Under the pieces are notes generated by a model. The model worked only from the letters and a program-made list of their open reading frames with translations, was not told the origin of the DNA and made no database searches. This document shows positions 9,122 through 17,351 of a stretch of 59,714 nucleotides of DNA, one piece after another. The position numbers and the translations under genes were made by a program. The stretch comes from an uncultured Acidimicrobiales bacterium (GTDB lineage: Bacteria; Actinomycetota; Acidimicrobiia; Acidimicrobiales; UBA10347), in contig CALDYC010000022.1 in the NCBI GenBank assembly GCA_937941245.1, positions 1 to 59,714 of the forward strand, read 5' to 3'. Within the stretch, counting starts at the first letter, position 1, and each line of letters opens with the position of its first letter.

Positions 9122-10414
9122 ATGCGCATTGAACAAGTCGCCATTCCGCTCATCCGCGCTGTGGTCAGCCGACCCAAGCTTGCCGATCAGTTATTCAAGC
9201 GAGACAAGTGGGGCAATCCCTTCGGCGATCAGGCGAACGCCGATCCGTATCCCATGCTCGAGGCAATGCGTGCCGATGGCGCGATCACCTACCGCGCCAT
9301 GTATCAGCAGTGGTTCGTCAGCGGGTACGACGAGGCTCGCGCCATATTGTCGTCCGACGCCATGGGAACGAGTGCCCAGGTCGACACGCTGCTCGATGTT
9401 CGGCCGTTCTCGCAGATGTCTGAACAGGCCAAGACCTTCTTCTCGCTGTGGCTGTTGCTTGTCGACCCACCCGATCATTCGCGGCTGCGTCGTCTGGTCA
9501 GCCGGGCCTTTACTCCGGCTCGTGTGCGCGATCTCCAACCCGACATCAAGCAGCTCGCCGATCGGTTGATCGACGACATGGCTGACCAAGCAAGCCCCGA
9601 TGTGATCAAGGGTCTGTGCGAGCCGCTGCCGGTCGCAGTGATTGCCCAGATGATGGGGCTTCCCGAAGAACGCTGGTCGTGGGCTCGAGAAACCACAGAA
9701 ATCGGCGTGCAGCTGTTGAACCCATTCGCCAGCTTCGACCCGGACGAGATCAGCGCAACGGTTGCCGATATGCACGAGGTCTGGGGCAGGCTCGCTGATG
9801 AGCGATTGACACACCCGCAAAATGATCTGGTCAGCGCGCTCGTCGCAGCCGAGGATGGCGGCAGCAAGCTCAGCCGAGACGAACTGATCGCGATGATCGG
9901 GTTCATCATGGGCGCCGGCCATGAGACCACGACCAACCTTCTCGCAATGTCGATCCTTCATCTCGCACGTAACCCCAAACAGCGTGAACTGGTGCGTAGC
10001 ACCCCAACCCTGTGGCCAAACGCAATCGAGGAACTCGTCCGCTATGACACGTCGGTTCGGGTAAGTCCTCGATCGGCCCTGCGTGAGGTGGACATCGACG
10101 GCGTCACGATCCCAGCAGGATCGAACGTGCTGGTGCAGATCTCCGCCGCCAACCGTGACCCTCGCCGCTATGACCATCCAAACGAGCTGTTACTCGACCG
10201 CAAAGACCCAAGCCCACTGTCATTCGGTCACGGCATCCACCACTGTCTTGGTGCATCGCTGGCCCGAATGGAACTCGGCAGTGCGTTGCCTCGATTCATC
10301 GATGCCTTTGGTGACTACACCATCGACGAAGCATCGATCAAATGGAAGCAGTCACCGACGCTGCGCGGGCCCTCGGCGTTGCGGGTCGATCGCAGCTCGG
10401 CTTCCGGCACGTGA
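9122..10414 (+). CDS. Cytochrome P450
   Basis: 430 aa. ATG 9122 follows GGGAGA at 6 bases, which decides the start over an open upstream extension. Visible P450 marks are the I-helix GAGHETT oxygen-activation motif, the K-helix EELVR (ExxR), and the heme loop FGHGIHHCLGASLAR with thiolate Cys375. The length and soluble N-terminus fit a bacterial class I P450 that needs ferredoxin partners, which are not in the window. It leads a plus-strand run with an alcohol dehydrogenase 44 bases on and two acyl-CoA ligases. That order suggests hydroxylation, then oxidation of the alcohol, then CoA activation of the acid. A palindromic operator sits in the gap after it, so the downstream genes may also have their own promoter. 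Confidence 0.93.
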   Translation: MRIEQVAIPLIRAVVSRPKLADQLFKRDKWGNPFGDQANADPYPMLEAMRADGAITYRAMYQQWFVSGYDEARAILSSDAMGTSAQVDTLLDVRPFSQMSEQAKTFFSLWLLLVDPPDHSRLRRLVSRAFTPARVRDLQPDIKQLADRLIDDMADQASPDVIKGLCEPLPVAVIAQMMGLPEERWSWARETTEIGVQLLNPFASFDPDEISATVADMHEVWGRLADERLTHPQNDLVSALVAAEDGGSKLSRDELIAMIGFIMGAGHETTTNLLAMSILHLARNPKQRELVRSTPTLWPNAIEELVRYDTSVRVSPRSALREVDIDGVTIPAGSNVLVQISAANRDPRRYDHPNELLLDRKDPSPLSFGHGIHHCLGASLARMELGSALPRFIDAFGDYTIDEASIKWKQSPTLRGPSALRVDRSSASGT

Positions 10415-10423
10415 GTAACCGTT

Positions 10424-10440
10424 TCTGACGCTTCGTCAGA
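10424..10440. promoter_or_regulatory. Palindromic operator copy 1 (TCTGACG-n3-CGTCAGA)
   Basis: Perfect 7-bp arms with spacer CTT, in the 44-base gap between the P450 stop and the alcohol dehydrogenase ATG (18 bases before it). The same 17-bp pattern recurs at 28007-28023, at 54768-54784 (one mismatch) and weakly at 55755-55771. It has the size and symmetry of a TetR-family operator. Confidence 0.7.
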
Positions 10441-10458
10441 TCACGTAAGGTTCGGACC

Positions 10459-11568
10459 ATGCGCGCAATCGTCTACGACGGAACGTCGACAAAACTGATC
10501 GACGGGATAACCCTCTGCGACCCCGGACCTCGCGACGTCATCGTCGAAGTCGCTGCCGCTGGTCTATGCCAAAGCGACCTGTCGTACATGGCCGGTTTGT
10601 ACCCAGTGCCGAGTCCTGGCGTATGCGGCCACGAAGCAGCTGGCGTGGTAGCCGAAGTCGGGGCTGCGGTCACCCACGTCAAACCCGGCGATCATGTCGT
10701 GATCGCGACACTGTCGGCGTGCGGCATGTGCGAACCATGCGGTGACGGACGCCCGACTGCCTGCCTGAAGACACTGGGCGGAAGCCGGCAGCCATTTACC
10801 ACCAGCGACGGTGAACCAATCCACACATTCGCTTCGACATCAGCATTCGCCGAACGAACCATCGTTGCCGACGTGCAGTGCGTGAAGATCCCCAAAGACG
10901 TTCCACTCACCTCAGCGGCCCTTGTTGGCTGCGGTGTCGTGACCGGTGTTGGGGCAGTCATGAACCGGGCCAAGGTGCAGCGCGGCCAAACCGCCGTCGT
11001 GTTCGGTGTCGGAGGAGTCGGCCTGAACGTGATCCAAGCCCTGCGCATTGTCGGGTCACCAACCATCATCGCGGTCGACACCGACCCCAGCAAAGAACAG
11101 CTGGCCCGTCAGTTTGGCGCCACCCACTTCATCAACGGCACCGACGATGATATTCCGGCACAGGTCGGAGCGATTTGCCCCCTCTCTCCCAAAGCCGACC
11201 GGGGCTGGTTCAACAGCGGCGGCGTCGACTTCGCGTTCGATTGCGTCGCCAAAGCGCCCGTCACGTGGAATGCACTTGAGTGCCTCGACTGGGAAGGCAC
11301 CGCGGTCATCGTCGGCGTTGCTGGGCAGACCGATGAGTTCAACGGCTTGTACTCACGCCTCACCCAAGTCGAACGCAACCTCATTGGCTGTCGCTACGGC
11401 AGCATCTCTCCCCACCGCGACATTCCGCGCATCATCGAGATGTACCGCCAAGGCGACCTGCTGCTCGACGAGCTAGTGACGGCTGCCTATCCCGCCGAAG
11501 AGTTCAACACGGCGATCGAGGAGCTTCGAGCAGGGTCAGTCGCTCGCGGTGTCATCACCTTCGCGTGA
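10459..11568 (+). CDS. Zinc-dependent alcohol dehydrogenase (MDR family)
   Basis: 369 aa. Oxidises an alcohol to an aldehyde or ketone with NAD(P). Catalytic zinc ligands are visible as Cys37 (GLCQSD) and His58-Glu59 (CGHE). The structural zinc loop has Cys88, Cys91, Cys94 and Cys102. The Rossmann turn is VFGVGGVGLNVI. The length and intact structural-zinc loop fit class III-like bacterial medium-chain dehydrogenases. It follows the P450 and precedes two acyl-CoA ligases, so oxidation of a P450-made alcohol is a reasonable inference. The operator at 10424-10440 lies immediately upstream. The ligase frame overlaps its 3' end by 20 bases if the first GTG of the ligase is used. Confidence 0.9.
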   Translation: MRAIVYDGTSTKLIDGITLCDPGPRDVIVEVAAAGLCQSDLSYMAGLYPVPSPGVCGHEAAGVVAEVGAAVTHVKPGDHVVIATLSACGMCEPCGDGRPTACLKTLGGSRQPFTTSDGEPIHTFASTSAFAERTIVADVQCVKIPKDVPLTSAALVGCGVVTGVGAVMNRAKVQRGQTAVVFGVGGVGLNVIQALRIVGSPTIIAVDTDPSKEQLARQFGATHFINGTDDDIPAQVGAICPLSPKADRGWFNSGGVDFAFDCVAKAPVTWNALECLDWEGTAVIVGVAGQTDEFNGLYSRLTQVERNLIGCRYGSISPHRDIPRIIEMYRQGDLLLDELVTAAYPAEEFNTAIEELRAGSVARGVITFA

Positions 11569-13060
11569 ACCCATTCTGCCCGCACATGTTCACGGCCACA
11601 TGACCCACACGCTGCTCGATCTCTTCGACGAGGTCGTCGCCACCGACGGCGATCGCGAAGCCTTCGTTCAGCCACTTGGCGACGGGTCAACCCGGCGGGT
11701 GACCTTCGCCGAATGGGCAAGTCACGCAGACGGCTTCGCGCAACACCTGCACAATGACGGAGTACGACCGGGCGACGTTGTCGCGATCCGCCTCGGCAGC
11801 GGCATCGACTACGCGATCGCGTATCAAGCGATCGTCCGCGCAGGGGCGATTGCGACCGGCATCAACCCCCGATTAGGCGCGGCCGAGATCAGCCACATCA
11901 CGTCGATCTGCAACCCGGTCCGCACCATCGAAGGGGCCCTTGGCGACTACGAACCTGGTGACCCGACCGCTCGACGAGCCAAGGTGGCGCCGACGGACCC
12001 GGTCGCCATCGTGTGGACCGGCGGCACGACTGGCTTCCCCAAAGGAGCGTGGTTTGACCACGAGTGCATGCGGGCAATGACCAAGGGAGCGGCACCGCTC
12101 AGCGAGCACGGCGACCGGCGCCTGTCTCCATTGCCATTCGCGCACGTTGGCTACATGACCCGGGCCTGGGACGAGCTCACCCACCGCATCACGACCCTGA
12201 TCGTTCCATCTCCCTGGACAGCGGCAGGTGCACTCTCGTTGATCGAAGCTGAGCGGGCGACGGTTTGCCAAGGAGCGCCGACCCAGTACCGGCTGATGTT
12301 CGATCACCCCAACTTTGCGTCAACTGACGTATCAAGTCTGCGTCTCGCAGGCATTGGTGCAAGCCGCATTCCACCTGAGCTGGTAACCGAGATGCGAGCC
12401 AAGCTCGACGTGCCGGTGGTCGTCCGATATGCAAGCACCGAATCGTGTTTGGCGACGGGCACCCGCCTGGACGACGGCGACGACATCATCTGCACCACCG
12501 TCGGACGGCCAAACGGCGGTGTCGAGATTCGCATCGTGAACGAAGCCGACGACACGGTTCCCGACGGGGCCGTGGGCAACGTGCAGCTCTCCAGTCGGGC
12601 GACGATGCGGGGCTATTGGAACGATGCCGCGCGAACCAGCGCAGCAATCACCGCCGACGGATGGGTTCGCACGGGCGACCTCGGTTCGTTAGACGGCGCT
12701 GGCAATCTTCGCCTCGCCGGGCGGTCGACCGAGATGTACATCAGGGGTGGCTACAACGTCTACCCGATCGAAGTCGAGAACTGCTTGGGCGAACACGACA
12801 GCATCGTCTCAGCGGCGATCGTCGGAGTACCAGTCGAGGACCGGCTCGGCGAGATCGGGGTCCTATTCGCCGTGGCTGCACCTGGTGCGACGGTAGATCT
12901 CGCTGAGGTTCGTGCTTTCGTCAAAGAGCGCCTCGCGGACTACAAGGCACCTGATCTGTTGATCACCGTCGACGCGCTGCCCGTCACTTCGGTCGGCAAG
13001 GTCGACAAAAAGCCGCTGCTCGAAACAGCAACCCGAAAGGCACAGACATGGTCGCGATGA
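11549..13060 (+). CDS. Acyl-CoA ligase (AMP-forming)
   Basis: 503 aa from GTG 11549, or 486 aa from ATG 11600 (MTHTLLDLFD), which fits the family's usual N-terminus better; neither has a good ribosome site. Activates a carboxylic acid to its acyl-CoA through an acyl-AMP. Motifs in order: VWTGGTTGFPKG (ATP-binding loop), YASTESCL, TGDLGSLD, RSTEMYIRGGYNVYPIEVE (hinge region), and the C-terminal PVTSVGKVDKK with the catalytic Lys. It overlaps the next ligase gene by 13 bases, so the two are translationally coupled. Substrate unknown; position after P450 and alcohol dehydrogenase suggests the acid made by them. Confidence 0.88.
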   Translation: MSSPSREPILPAHVHGHMTHTLLDLFDEVVATDGDREAFVQPLGDGSTRRVTFAEWASHADGFAQHLHNDGVRPGDVVAIRLGSGIDYAIAYQAIVRAGAIATGINPRLGAAEISHITSICNPVRTIEGALGDYEPGDPTARRAKVAPTDPVAIVWTGGTTGFPKGAWFDHECMRAMTKGAAPLSEHGDRRLSPLPFAHVGYMTRAWDELTHRITTLIVPSPWTAAGALSLIEAERATVCQGAPTQYRLMFDHPNFASTDVSSLRLAGIGASRIPPELVTEMRAKLDVPVVVRYASTESCLATGTRLDDGDDIICTTVGRPNGGVEIRIVNEADDTVPDGAVGNVQLSSRATMRGYWNDAARTSAAITADGWVRTGDLGSLDGAGNLRLAGRSTEMYIRGGYNVYPIEVENCLGEHDSIVSAAIVGVPVEDRLGEIGVLFAVAAPGATVDLAEVRAFVKERLADYKAPDLLITVDALPVTSVGKVDKKPLLETATRKAQTWSR

Positions 13061-14604
13061 TCGGTGACGTTCTCGATACGAGTGGGCTGTCGCTTTGGCA
13101 ACTCATCACCACGCGTGCCGACCTCACGCCTGACAAGCAGATGGCGGTTGACGAAGCCGGGCGCACGATGACGTTCGCGGCGTTCCGCGATCAGTGCGAA
13201 CAAGCAGCGGCCGGATTTAGCGCACGCGGTATCGGTGAAGGCAGCGTCGTTACCTGGATTCTTCCCTCGACATTCGAGGCACTCGTTCTGGCGGGTGCGT
13301 TGTCTCGACTTGGCGCCATTCAGAACCCGATTCTGCCGATCTACCGACACCGTGAGATCAGCTTCATCACCGAACAGAGCGGCTGCGAGATGCTTGTTGT
13401 GCCAGCTATGTTCCGAGGCTTCGACTTTGCCAACATGGCCACCGACGTGGCGGGCAATGCTTTCCCGGTTGTGATCGTCGATCCCGATCTGCTGGCTGGT
13501 GACCCGGCAACACTGGCGCCGTACCAACCCGCCGCTGACCAGACCCGGTGGTTGTTCTACAGCTCGGGTACCACCGCCGATCCTAAGGGGGCACTGCACA
13601 CTGACCTGTCGATCTCGGCGGCGAACAACGGCATGCAGTCAGGCTGCAAAGTCAGCCCTGACGACAAGACCGCAGTCGTGTTTCCAATCACCCATGTCGG
13701 CGGTCTGGTCTGGCTTTTCAACTCGATGCAAACCGGTGTCGAGTTATTGATGGTTCAAGCCTTTGATCCGGTTAGTACTCCACAGTGGCTGAGCGACAAC
13801 GGTTGCACCTGCGCGGGAGCGGGCACAGTGTTCTTCCAGATGTACCTCGCCGCAGAACGAGCGCGGGCCGACGGCACGCCCACCGCTGGCGGTGGCAACC
13901 GACTGTTCCCAGACGTACGAATCTTCAATGGCGGCGGCGCTCCCAAACCGCTCACGCTGCACGGCGAACTCATGGAGACCTTCGGCGCTCCCCTACTCAA
14001 CGGTTGGGGACTGACCGAAGCACCGATCAACACGATGGCAAGCGTCGACGACCCCGACGACAAGTTGGCGCTCACCGAAGGGCGAGCCTGCCCAGGCGTC
14101 GAACTTCGCGTTGTGCTCGACGGTGAAGTACTCGCCGCGGGCGAGGAGGGCGAGCTGCAGGTGAAGGGCGAACAGGTCTGTCGTGGCTATCTCGATGAGT
14201 CGCTCAACGACGCCGCGTTCGACAACGGATGGTTTCGCACCGGCGACCTCGGTGTGATCGATGACGACGGGTATGTCGTGATCACCGGACGCCTGAAAGA
14301 CGTCATCATCCGCAAGGGCGAGAACATCTCGGCAAAGGAGATCGAAGACCTCTTGCGGGTACATCCGCTTGTCGGCGATGTGGCTGTGATTGGGCTTCCC
14401 GACGAAAACAGCGGAGAGCGAGCGTGCGCGGTTGTGGTTGCCGCTGCAGACACGCCGATCAATTTCACCCAGATGACCAATCATCTCGTCGACGCCGAGC
14501 TCTCACGCCACAAGATCCCCGAACAGCTCGAGATTGTCGACGCACTCCCGCGCAACCCGACCGGCAAAGTCTTGAAGAAGGACCTGCGAGCCCAGTTCAG
14601 CTGA
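13048..14604 (+). CDS. Acyl-CoA ligase (AMP-forming), second paralog
   Basis: 518 aa with the start inside the end of the preceding ligase. Motifs: FYSSGTTADPKG, GWGLTEAP, FRTGDLGVIDDDGY, DVIIRKGENISAKEIE, and PRNPTGKVLKK with the catalytic Lys near the C-terminus. It differs clearly from its neighbour (the alanine of TTADPKG, longer linker regions), so this is not a recent tandem duplication. It resembles ligases annotated as cyclohexanecarboxylate- or long-chain-acyl-CoA ligases. The last gene of the 9.1-14.6 kb run; a short tandem repeat follows its stop. Confidence 0.9.
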   Translation: MVAMIGDVLDTSGLSLWQLITTRADLTPDKQMAVDEAGRTMTFAAFRDQCEQAAAGFSARGIGEGSVVTWILPSTFEALVLAGALSRLGAIQNPILPIYRHREISFITEQSGCEMLVVPAMFRGFDFANMATDVAGNAFPVVIVDPDLLAGDPATLAPYQPAADQTRWLFYSSGTTADPKGALHTDLSISAANNGMQSGCKVSPDDKTAVVFPITHVGGLVWLFNSMQTGVELLMVQAFDPVSTPQWLSDNGCTCAGAGTVFFQMYLAAERARADGTPTAGGGNRLFPDVRIFNGGGAPKPLTLHGELMETFGAPLLNGWGLTEAPINTMASVDDPDDKLALTEGRACPGVELRVVLDGEVLAAGEEGELQVKGEQVCRGYLDESLNDAAFDNGWFRTGDLGVIDDDGYVVITGRLKDVIIRKGENISAKEIEDLLRVHPLVGDVAVIGLPDENSGERACAVVVAAADTPINFTQMTNHLVDAELSRHKIPEQLEIVDALPRNPTGKVLKKDLRAQFS

Positions 14605-14650
14605 GTTTGGGGGCGCTGAGTTAGGAGCGCTGAGTTAGGGGCGCTGAACC
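14605..14650. repeat. Short tandem repeat, about 14-bp unit x3
   Basis: Between two convergent genes the + strand repeats CGCTGAGTTAGGRG about three times, starting at the ligase stop. It shares the word CTGAGTT and a following G-run with the tandem repeat inside the sigma factor gene near 18.8 kb. No hairpin plus T-run typical of an intrinsic terminator is visible here. Confidence 0.7.
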
Positions 14651-14668
14651 CGCGTCACGGGCCGCCAT

Positions 14669-15955
14669 TCACATGCGACCGCACGCAACGATTCGGCGTT
14701 CGAGGTGACGCTGCTCGGCCGGCGACCCCGTGAGGGCGAGCGCTTGAGCAAATGCGTCTGCTGCGGCGAGCTCCTCGCCTGCCCGAAGTCGTAGCTCTCC
14801 GACCACTGCCCAGTACAGGTGATACGAATCGAGGCCGTCGAGTTGGTCGACGATTGCGAGACCAACGTTGGGGCCATCAGCCATCGACACGGCGACGGCC
14901 CGGTTTAGCGAGACGATCGGCGATGGCGTGACCGCTTCGAGCTGTGCATATATGCCTGCAATCGCCGACCAATCGGTTTCGGCGGCGGTTCGGGCATTGG
15001 TGTGGATCGACGCAATCAGGGCCTGCAACTGATACGGACCGGGAGCAAACAGGTCCAGTGCAGCCGTCAACACGTCGTTAGCCCGATCGATCGTCACTTG
15101 ATCCCACGTCGATCGATCCTGGTCATCGAGCAACACCAAGTCCCCGAGTTCGTCGACACGGCTCGAAGCTCGCGCCTGGTGAAAAAGCTCAAGAGCAAGT
15201 AACCCTCGCGGTTCACCCAGATCTGGAGCCAGTTCAACGATCAGTGTCGTCAAACGGATCGCTTCGTCCACCAGCTCGCCCCGGATCGTCTGGTTCGCTT
15301 CGGTACTTGTGAGATAGCCCTCGTTGAAAATGAGATACAACACCCCCAGAACCGCGTCGATGCGTTCGTCCAATGCGACCGGTAGGTCCATCGGGGTCCC
15401 AGCGTCTCGGATCCGACGCTTGGCTCGCACGATCCGCTGAGCAAGCGTTGCCTCGGGTACGACAAAAGCTGCGCTGATCTCGGGCGTCGTCAGGCCGCCG
15501 ACAAGACGAAGCGTGAGGGCAACCTGCGCATTGCGATCGAGTACCGGGTGACAGCACAACAACATCAGACGCAAACGCTCATCACCACCCGATGGGTCAT
15601 CTCCGTCATGCGCCGCACGATCATCGATGAACTCTGACCGAGTGTCGTCAGCGATCTCGACCTGCTCAACGATCTCGGAACCCACCCGTTTCAGCCGATC
15701 ACGACGACGGTGCTCGTTGCGGACCTGGTCCAGGGCCCTGCGTCGAGCGGTGGCCATAATCCAGCCGCCGGGGTTGTCAGGAATGCCGTGCTCGGGCCAC
15801 GCTCGAGTCGCGTCGATCATGGCTAGCTGTACGGCCTCGTCAGCAATATCCACATCGCCGAATTTGGTTGCGAGAATCGACAAGATGCGAGGGCAGTCTT
15901 CGCGCATCGAGCGACTGAGCTCGTCCGCGACTGCGTGTGCAAACTTGTCGGTCAC
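14669..15955 (-). CDS. ECF42-type RNA polymerase sigma factor
   Basis: 428 aa from GTG 15955, two bases after the YCII gene stop (TGA TC GTG), so translation is coupled. Region 2 (SILATKFGDVDIADEAVQ; PGGWIMATARRRALDQVR) and region 4 (LTLRLVGGLTTPEISAAF; RIVRAKRRIRDAG) occupy the first ~190 residues. A long C-terminal extension follows with VLYLIFNEGYLTSTE and a TPR-like tail (TPSPIVSLNRAVAVSMADG). This architecture, and adjacency to a DGPF/YCII protein, define ECF42 (DUF6596), a group with no classical anti-sigma factor in which the extension is thought to control activity. Target promoters are unknown. Confidence 0.9.
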   Translation of the reverse strand: MTDKFAHAVADELSRSMREDCPRILSILATKFGDVDIADEAVQLAMIDATRAWPEHGIPDNPGGWIMATARRRALDQVRNEHRRRDRLKRVGSEIVEQVEIADDTRSEFIDDRAAHDGDDPSGGDERLRLMLLCCHPVLDRNAQVALTLRLVGGLTTPEISAAFVVPEATLAQRIVRAKRRIRDAGTPMDLPVALDERIDAVLGVLYLIFNEGYLTSTEANQTIRGELVDEAIRLTTLIVELAPDLGEPRGLLALELFHQARASSRVDELGDLVLLDDQDRSTWDQVTIDRANDVLTAALDLFAPGPYQLQALIASIHTNARTAAETDWSAIAGIYAQLEAVTPSPIVSLNRAVAVSMADGPNVGLAIVDQLDGLDSYHLYWAVVGELRLRAGEELAAADAFAQALALTGSPAEQRHLERRIVACGRM

Positions 15956-15957
15956 GA

Positions 15958-16311
15958 TCAGTCTTGGGGCCGGAACGCTACGGGTCGCACCTCGCATGCG
16001 CCATCGTCGACGGGCATAGCGGCCGCGAGCTCAAGCGCCTGTTCCATCGTGTCGGCACTGATCAGGTAATAGCCGCCGACCTGCTCTTTCGTTTCGATGA
16101 ACGGTCCGTCGGTGATCGACACAGTTCCATTGGATTTGCGCACCGTTGAAGCAGTCGCGGACGGGGCAAGGCTGGCGCCGCTAATCCAGTGTCCATTGTC
16201 GATGAGCATTTGGTTGTAGGCCAGCCATCGGCCCATAACTGCACCAAACTCCTCAGTGCCTGGGGCTGGGCCCTCTACTTCAGGACTGTTGTTGATGATC
16301 ATGAATTCCAT
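15958..16311 (-). CDS. YCII-related (DGPF domain) protein
   Basis: 117 aa. ATG 16311 follows GGAGAG at 5 bases, so the long open frame upstream is not part of the gene. The family signature is ITDGPFIETKEQVGGYYLI, with the starting strand MEFMIINNSPE and the closing VEVRP-like strand. Small ferredoxin-like-fold YCII proteins of this type are almost always encoded beside ECF42 sigma factors, as here. Their biochemical role is not established; a ligand or redox sensor feeding the sigma factor is one suggestion. It is the first gene of the two-gene unit. Confidence 0.9.
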   Translation of the reverse strand: MEFMIINNSPEVEGPAPGTEEFGAVMGRWLAYNQMLIDNGHWISGASLAPSATASTVRKSNGTVSITDGPFIETKEQVGGYYLISADTMEQALELAAAMPVDDGACEVRPVAFRPQD

Positions 16312-16677
16312 GGTTCTCTCCTCGATATAGGTGTCGGTGATTGGTAGGTCGGGTCGTTCACGAGCATGCGCTCGTGGTGATGGCTCACGATCTTGCCACG
16401 CGCACCGGAAAGTGGTGACGAGTGGCAGGCCGAGCATGCTCCGACTCCACGCAAGATGCCCAACCAACATGTCCTCGTCGGCAACGCCACCGGCCGCCTG
16501 ACGAGAAACGCAGAGTTGCGAACGGCTGTAGCGCAGCCATCTGTCGAGGAGCACCCGATACGAAGCCGTCCCGAACCGCGGGCCCGGATCACCCGGAAAA
16601 CTGTCAATACTCGTACCGGCGATCATGGCCAAGGTCTCGTCCTCGCTCGGTACGCGACGTGATGTCGATCGACCCCG
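16312..16677. other. Intergenic stretch, nothing recognised
   Basis: 366 bases upstream of the YCII gene and downstream of the DUF6069-like gene. Open frames on both strands cross it, but none has a family signature or a ribosome site. The promoter of the YCII-sigma unit should be here, though I see no convincing -35/-10 pair. Confidence 0.5.
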
Positions 16678-17169
16678 TCAGATTGCTGCTGCAGCCGGAC
16701 GGGAGGCACGCAAGACCTCCTCGTCGACCGAACGAAAGGTGTGGCTTACAACGACGGCGATTGTTGCGACCGTGTGCATGATCCATAGGGTCGCAAGGGT
16801 CGAAGCTTCAACTGCCTCGCTCCATGGACCCATGAACGACGCACCACCAGTGGCGAGTGTCCCTAAGCGGAACACCGTGGACGGGTCGGTCATGAACCGG
16901 TCGAGGACTGCGTACGCGACAAGTGCTGCGACATTCACGACGATCAGCGTGATCATCATCAGAGGTACACCAATTGTGTTCTCACCGATGATGAGCGGGT
17001 TGATCGTCTCAAAGTTCACGCCGGCCACGCGAGCTACGGCCCAAACGACGATCGACACCGCTGCGGCGGAACCAAAACTGATTGCGGCCGACGTGAGATT
17101 TTGTGTCGCCGAGCGACGGGTTCTGACAGAACGATTTGGGCTGTTGCTCGAGGTCGGGCTAGCCAACAT
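16678..17169 (-). CDS. DUF6069-like four-helix membrane protein
   Basis: 163 aa. ATG 17169 with AAGGAAA 6 bases upstream. Four hydrophobic segments at about residues 26-48, 67-90, 103-120 and 128-148. The opening AVARVAGV and the LWIMHTVATIAVVV segment near the end resemble the actinobacterial DUF6069 family, whose function is unknown. A charged, Arg/Ser-rich N-terminus precedes the first helix and should face the cytoplasm. It stands alone, 182 bases from the next gene upstream. A larger open frame on the opposite strand at this place is a coding shadow. Confidence 0.72.
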   Translation of the reverse strand: MLASPTSSNSPNRSVRTRRSATQNLTSAAISFGSAAAVSIVVWAVARVAGVNFETINPLIIGENTIGVPLMMITLIVVNVAALVAYAVLDRFMTDPSTVFRLGTLATGGASFMGPWSEAVEASTLATLWIMHTVATIAVVVSHTFRSVDEEVLRASRPAAAAI

Positions 17170-17351
17170 GATTGTTTCCTTTGCGTCTGGGAGAGCGAAG
17201 TGCCTCCGTTCACGCAATGAACGCCGCCGATCAACCGAATCGACAGCTTTTCGTCAACAATCTGACTTGCTCTGCAACTTGGCGCACGTTCCCCGACCAT
17301 AACGATGTCACCACTGGGCCCTAACCACAACGATGTGGCAGCACGCTCAGA

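Noticed and set aside
14605-14650. Possible CRISPR-like repeat
   Set aside because: Units are adjacent without spacers and only 14 bp; simple tandem repeat.
16625-17302. Open frame of 225 codons opposite the DUF6069-like gene
   Set aside because: Low hydrophobic periodicity and no family; the - strand frame has a ribosome site and four helices.
17281-17340. Imperfect direct repeat AACGATGTC/AACGATGTG as an attachment site or IS end
   Set aside because: No integrase, transposase or tRNA nearby and the repeat is short.
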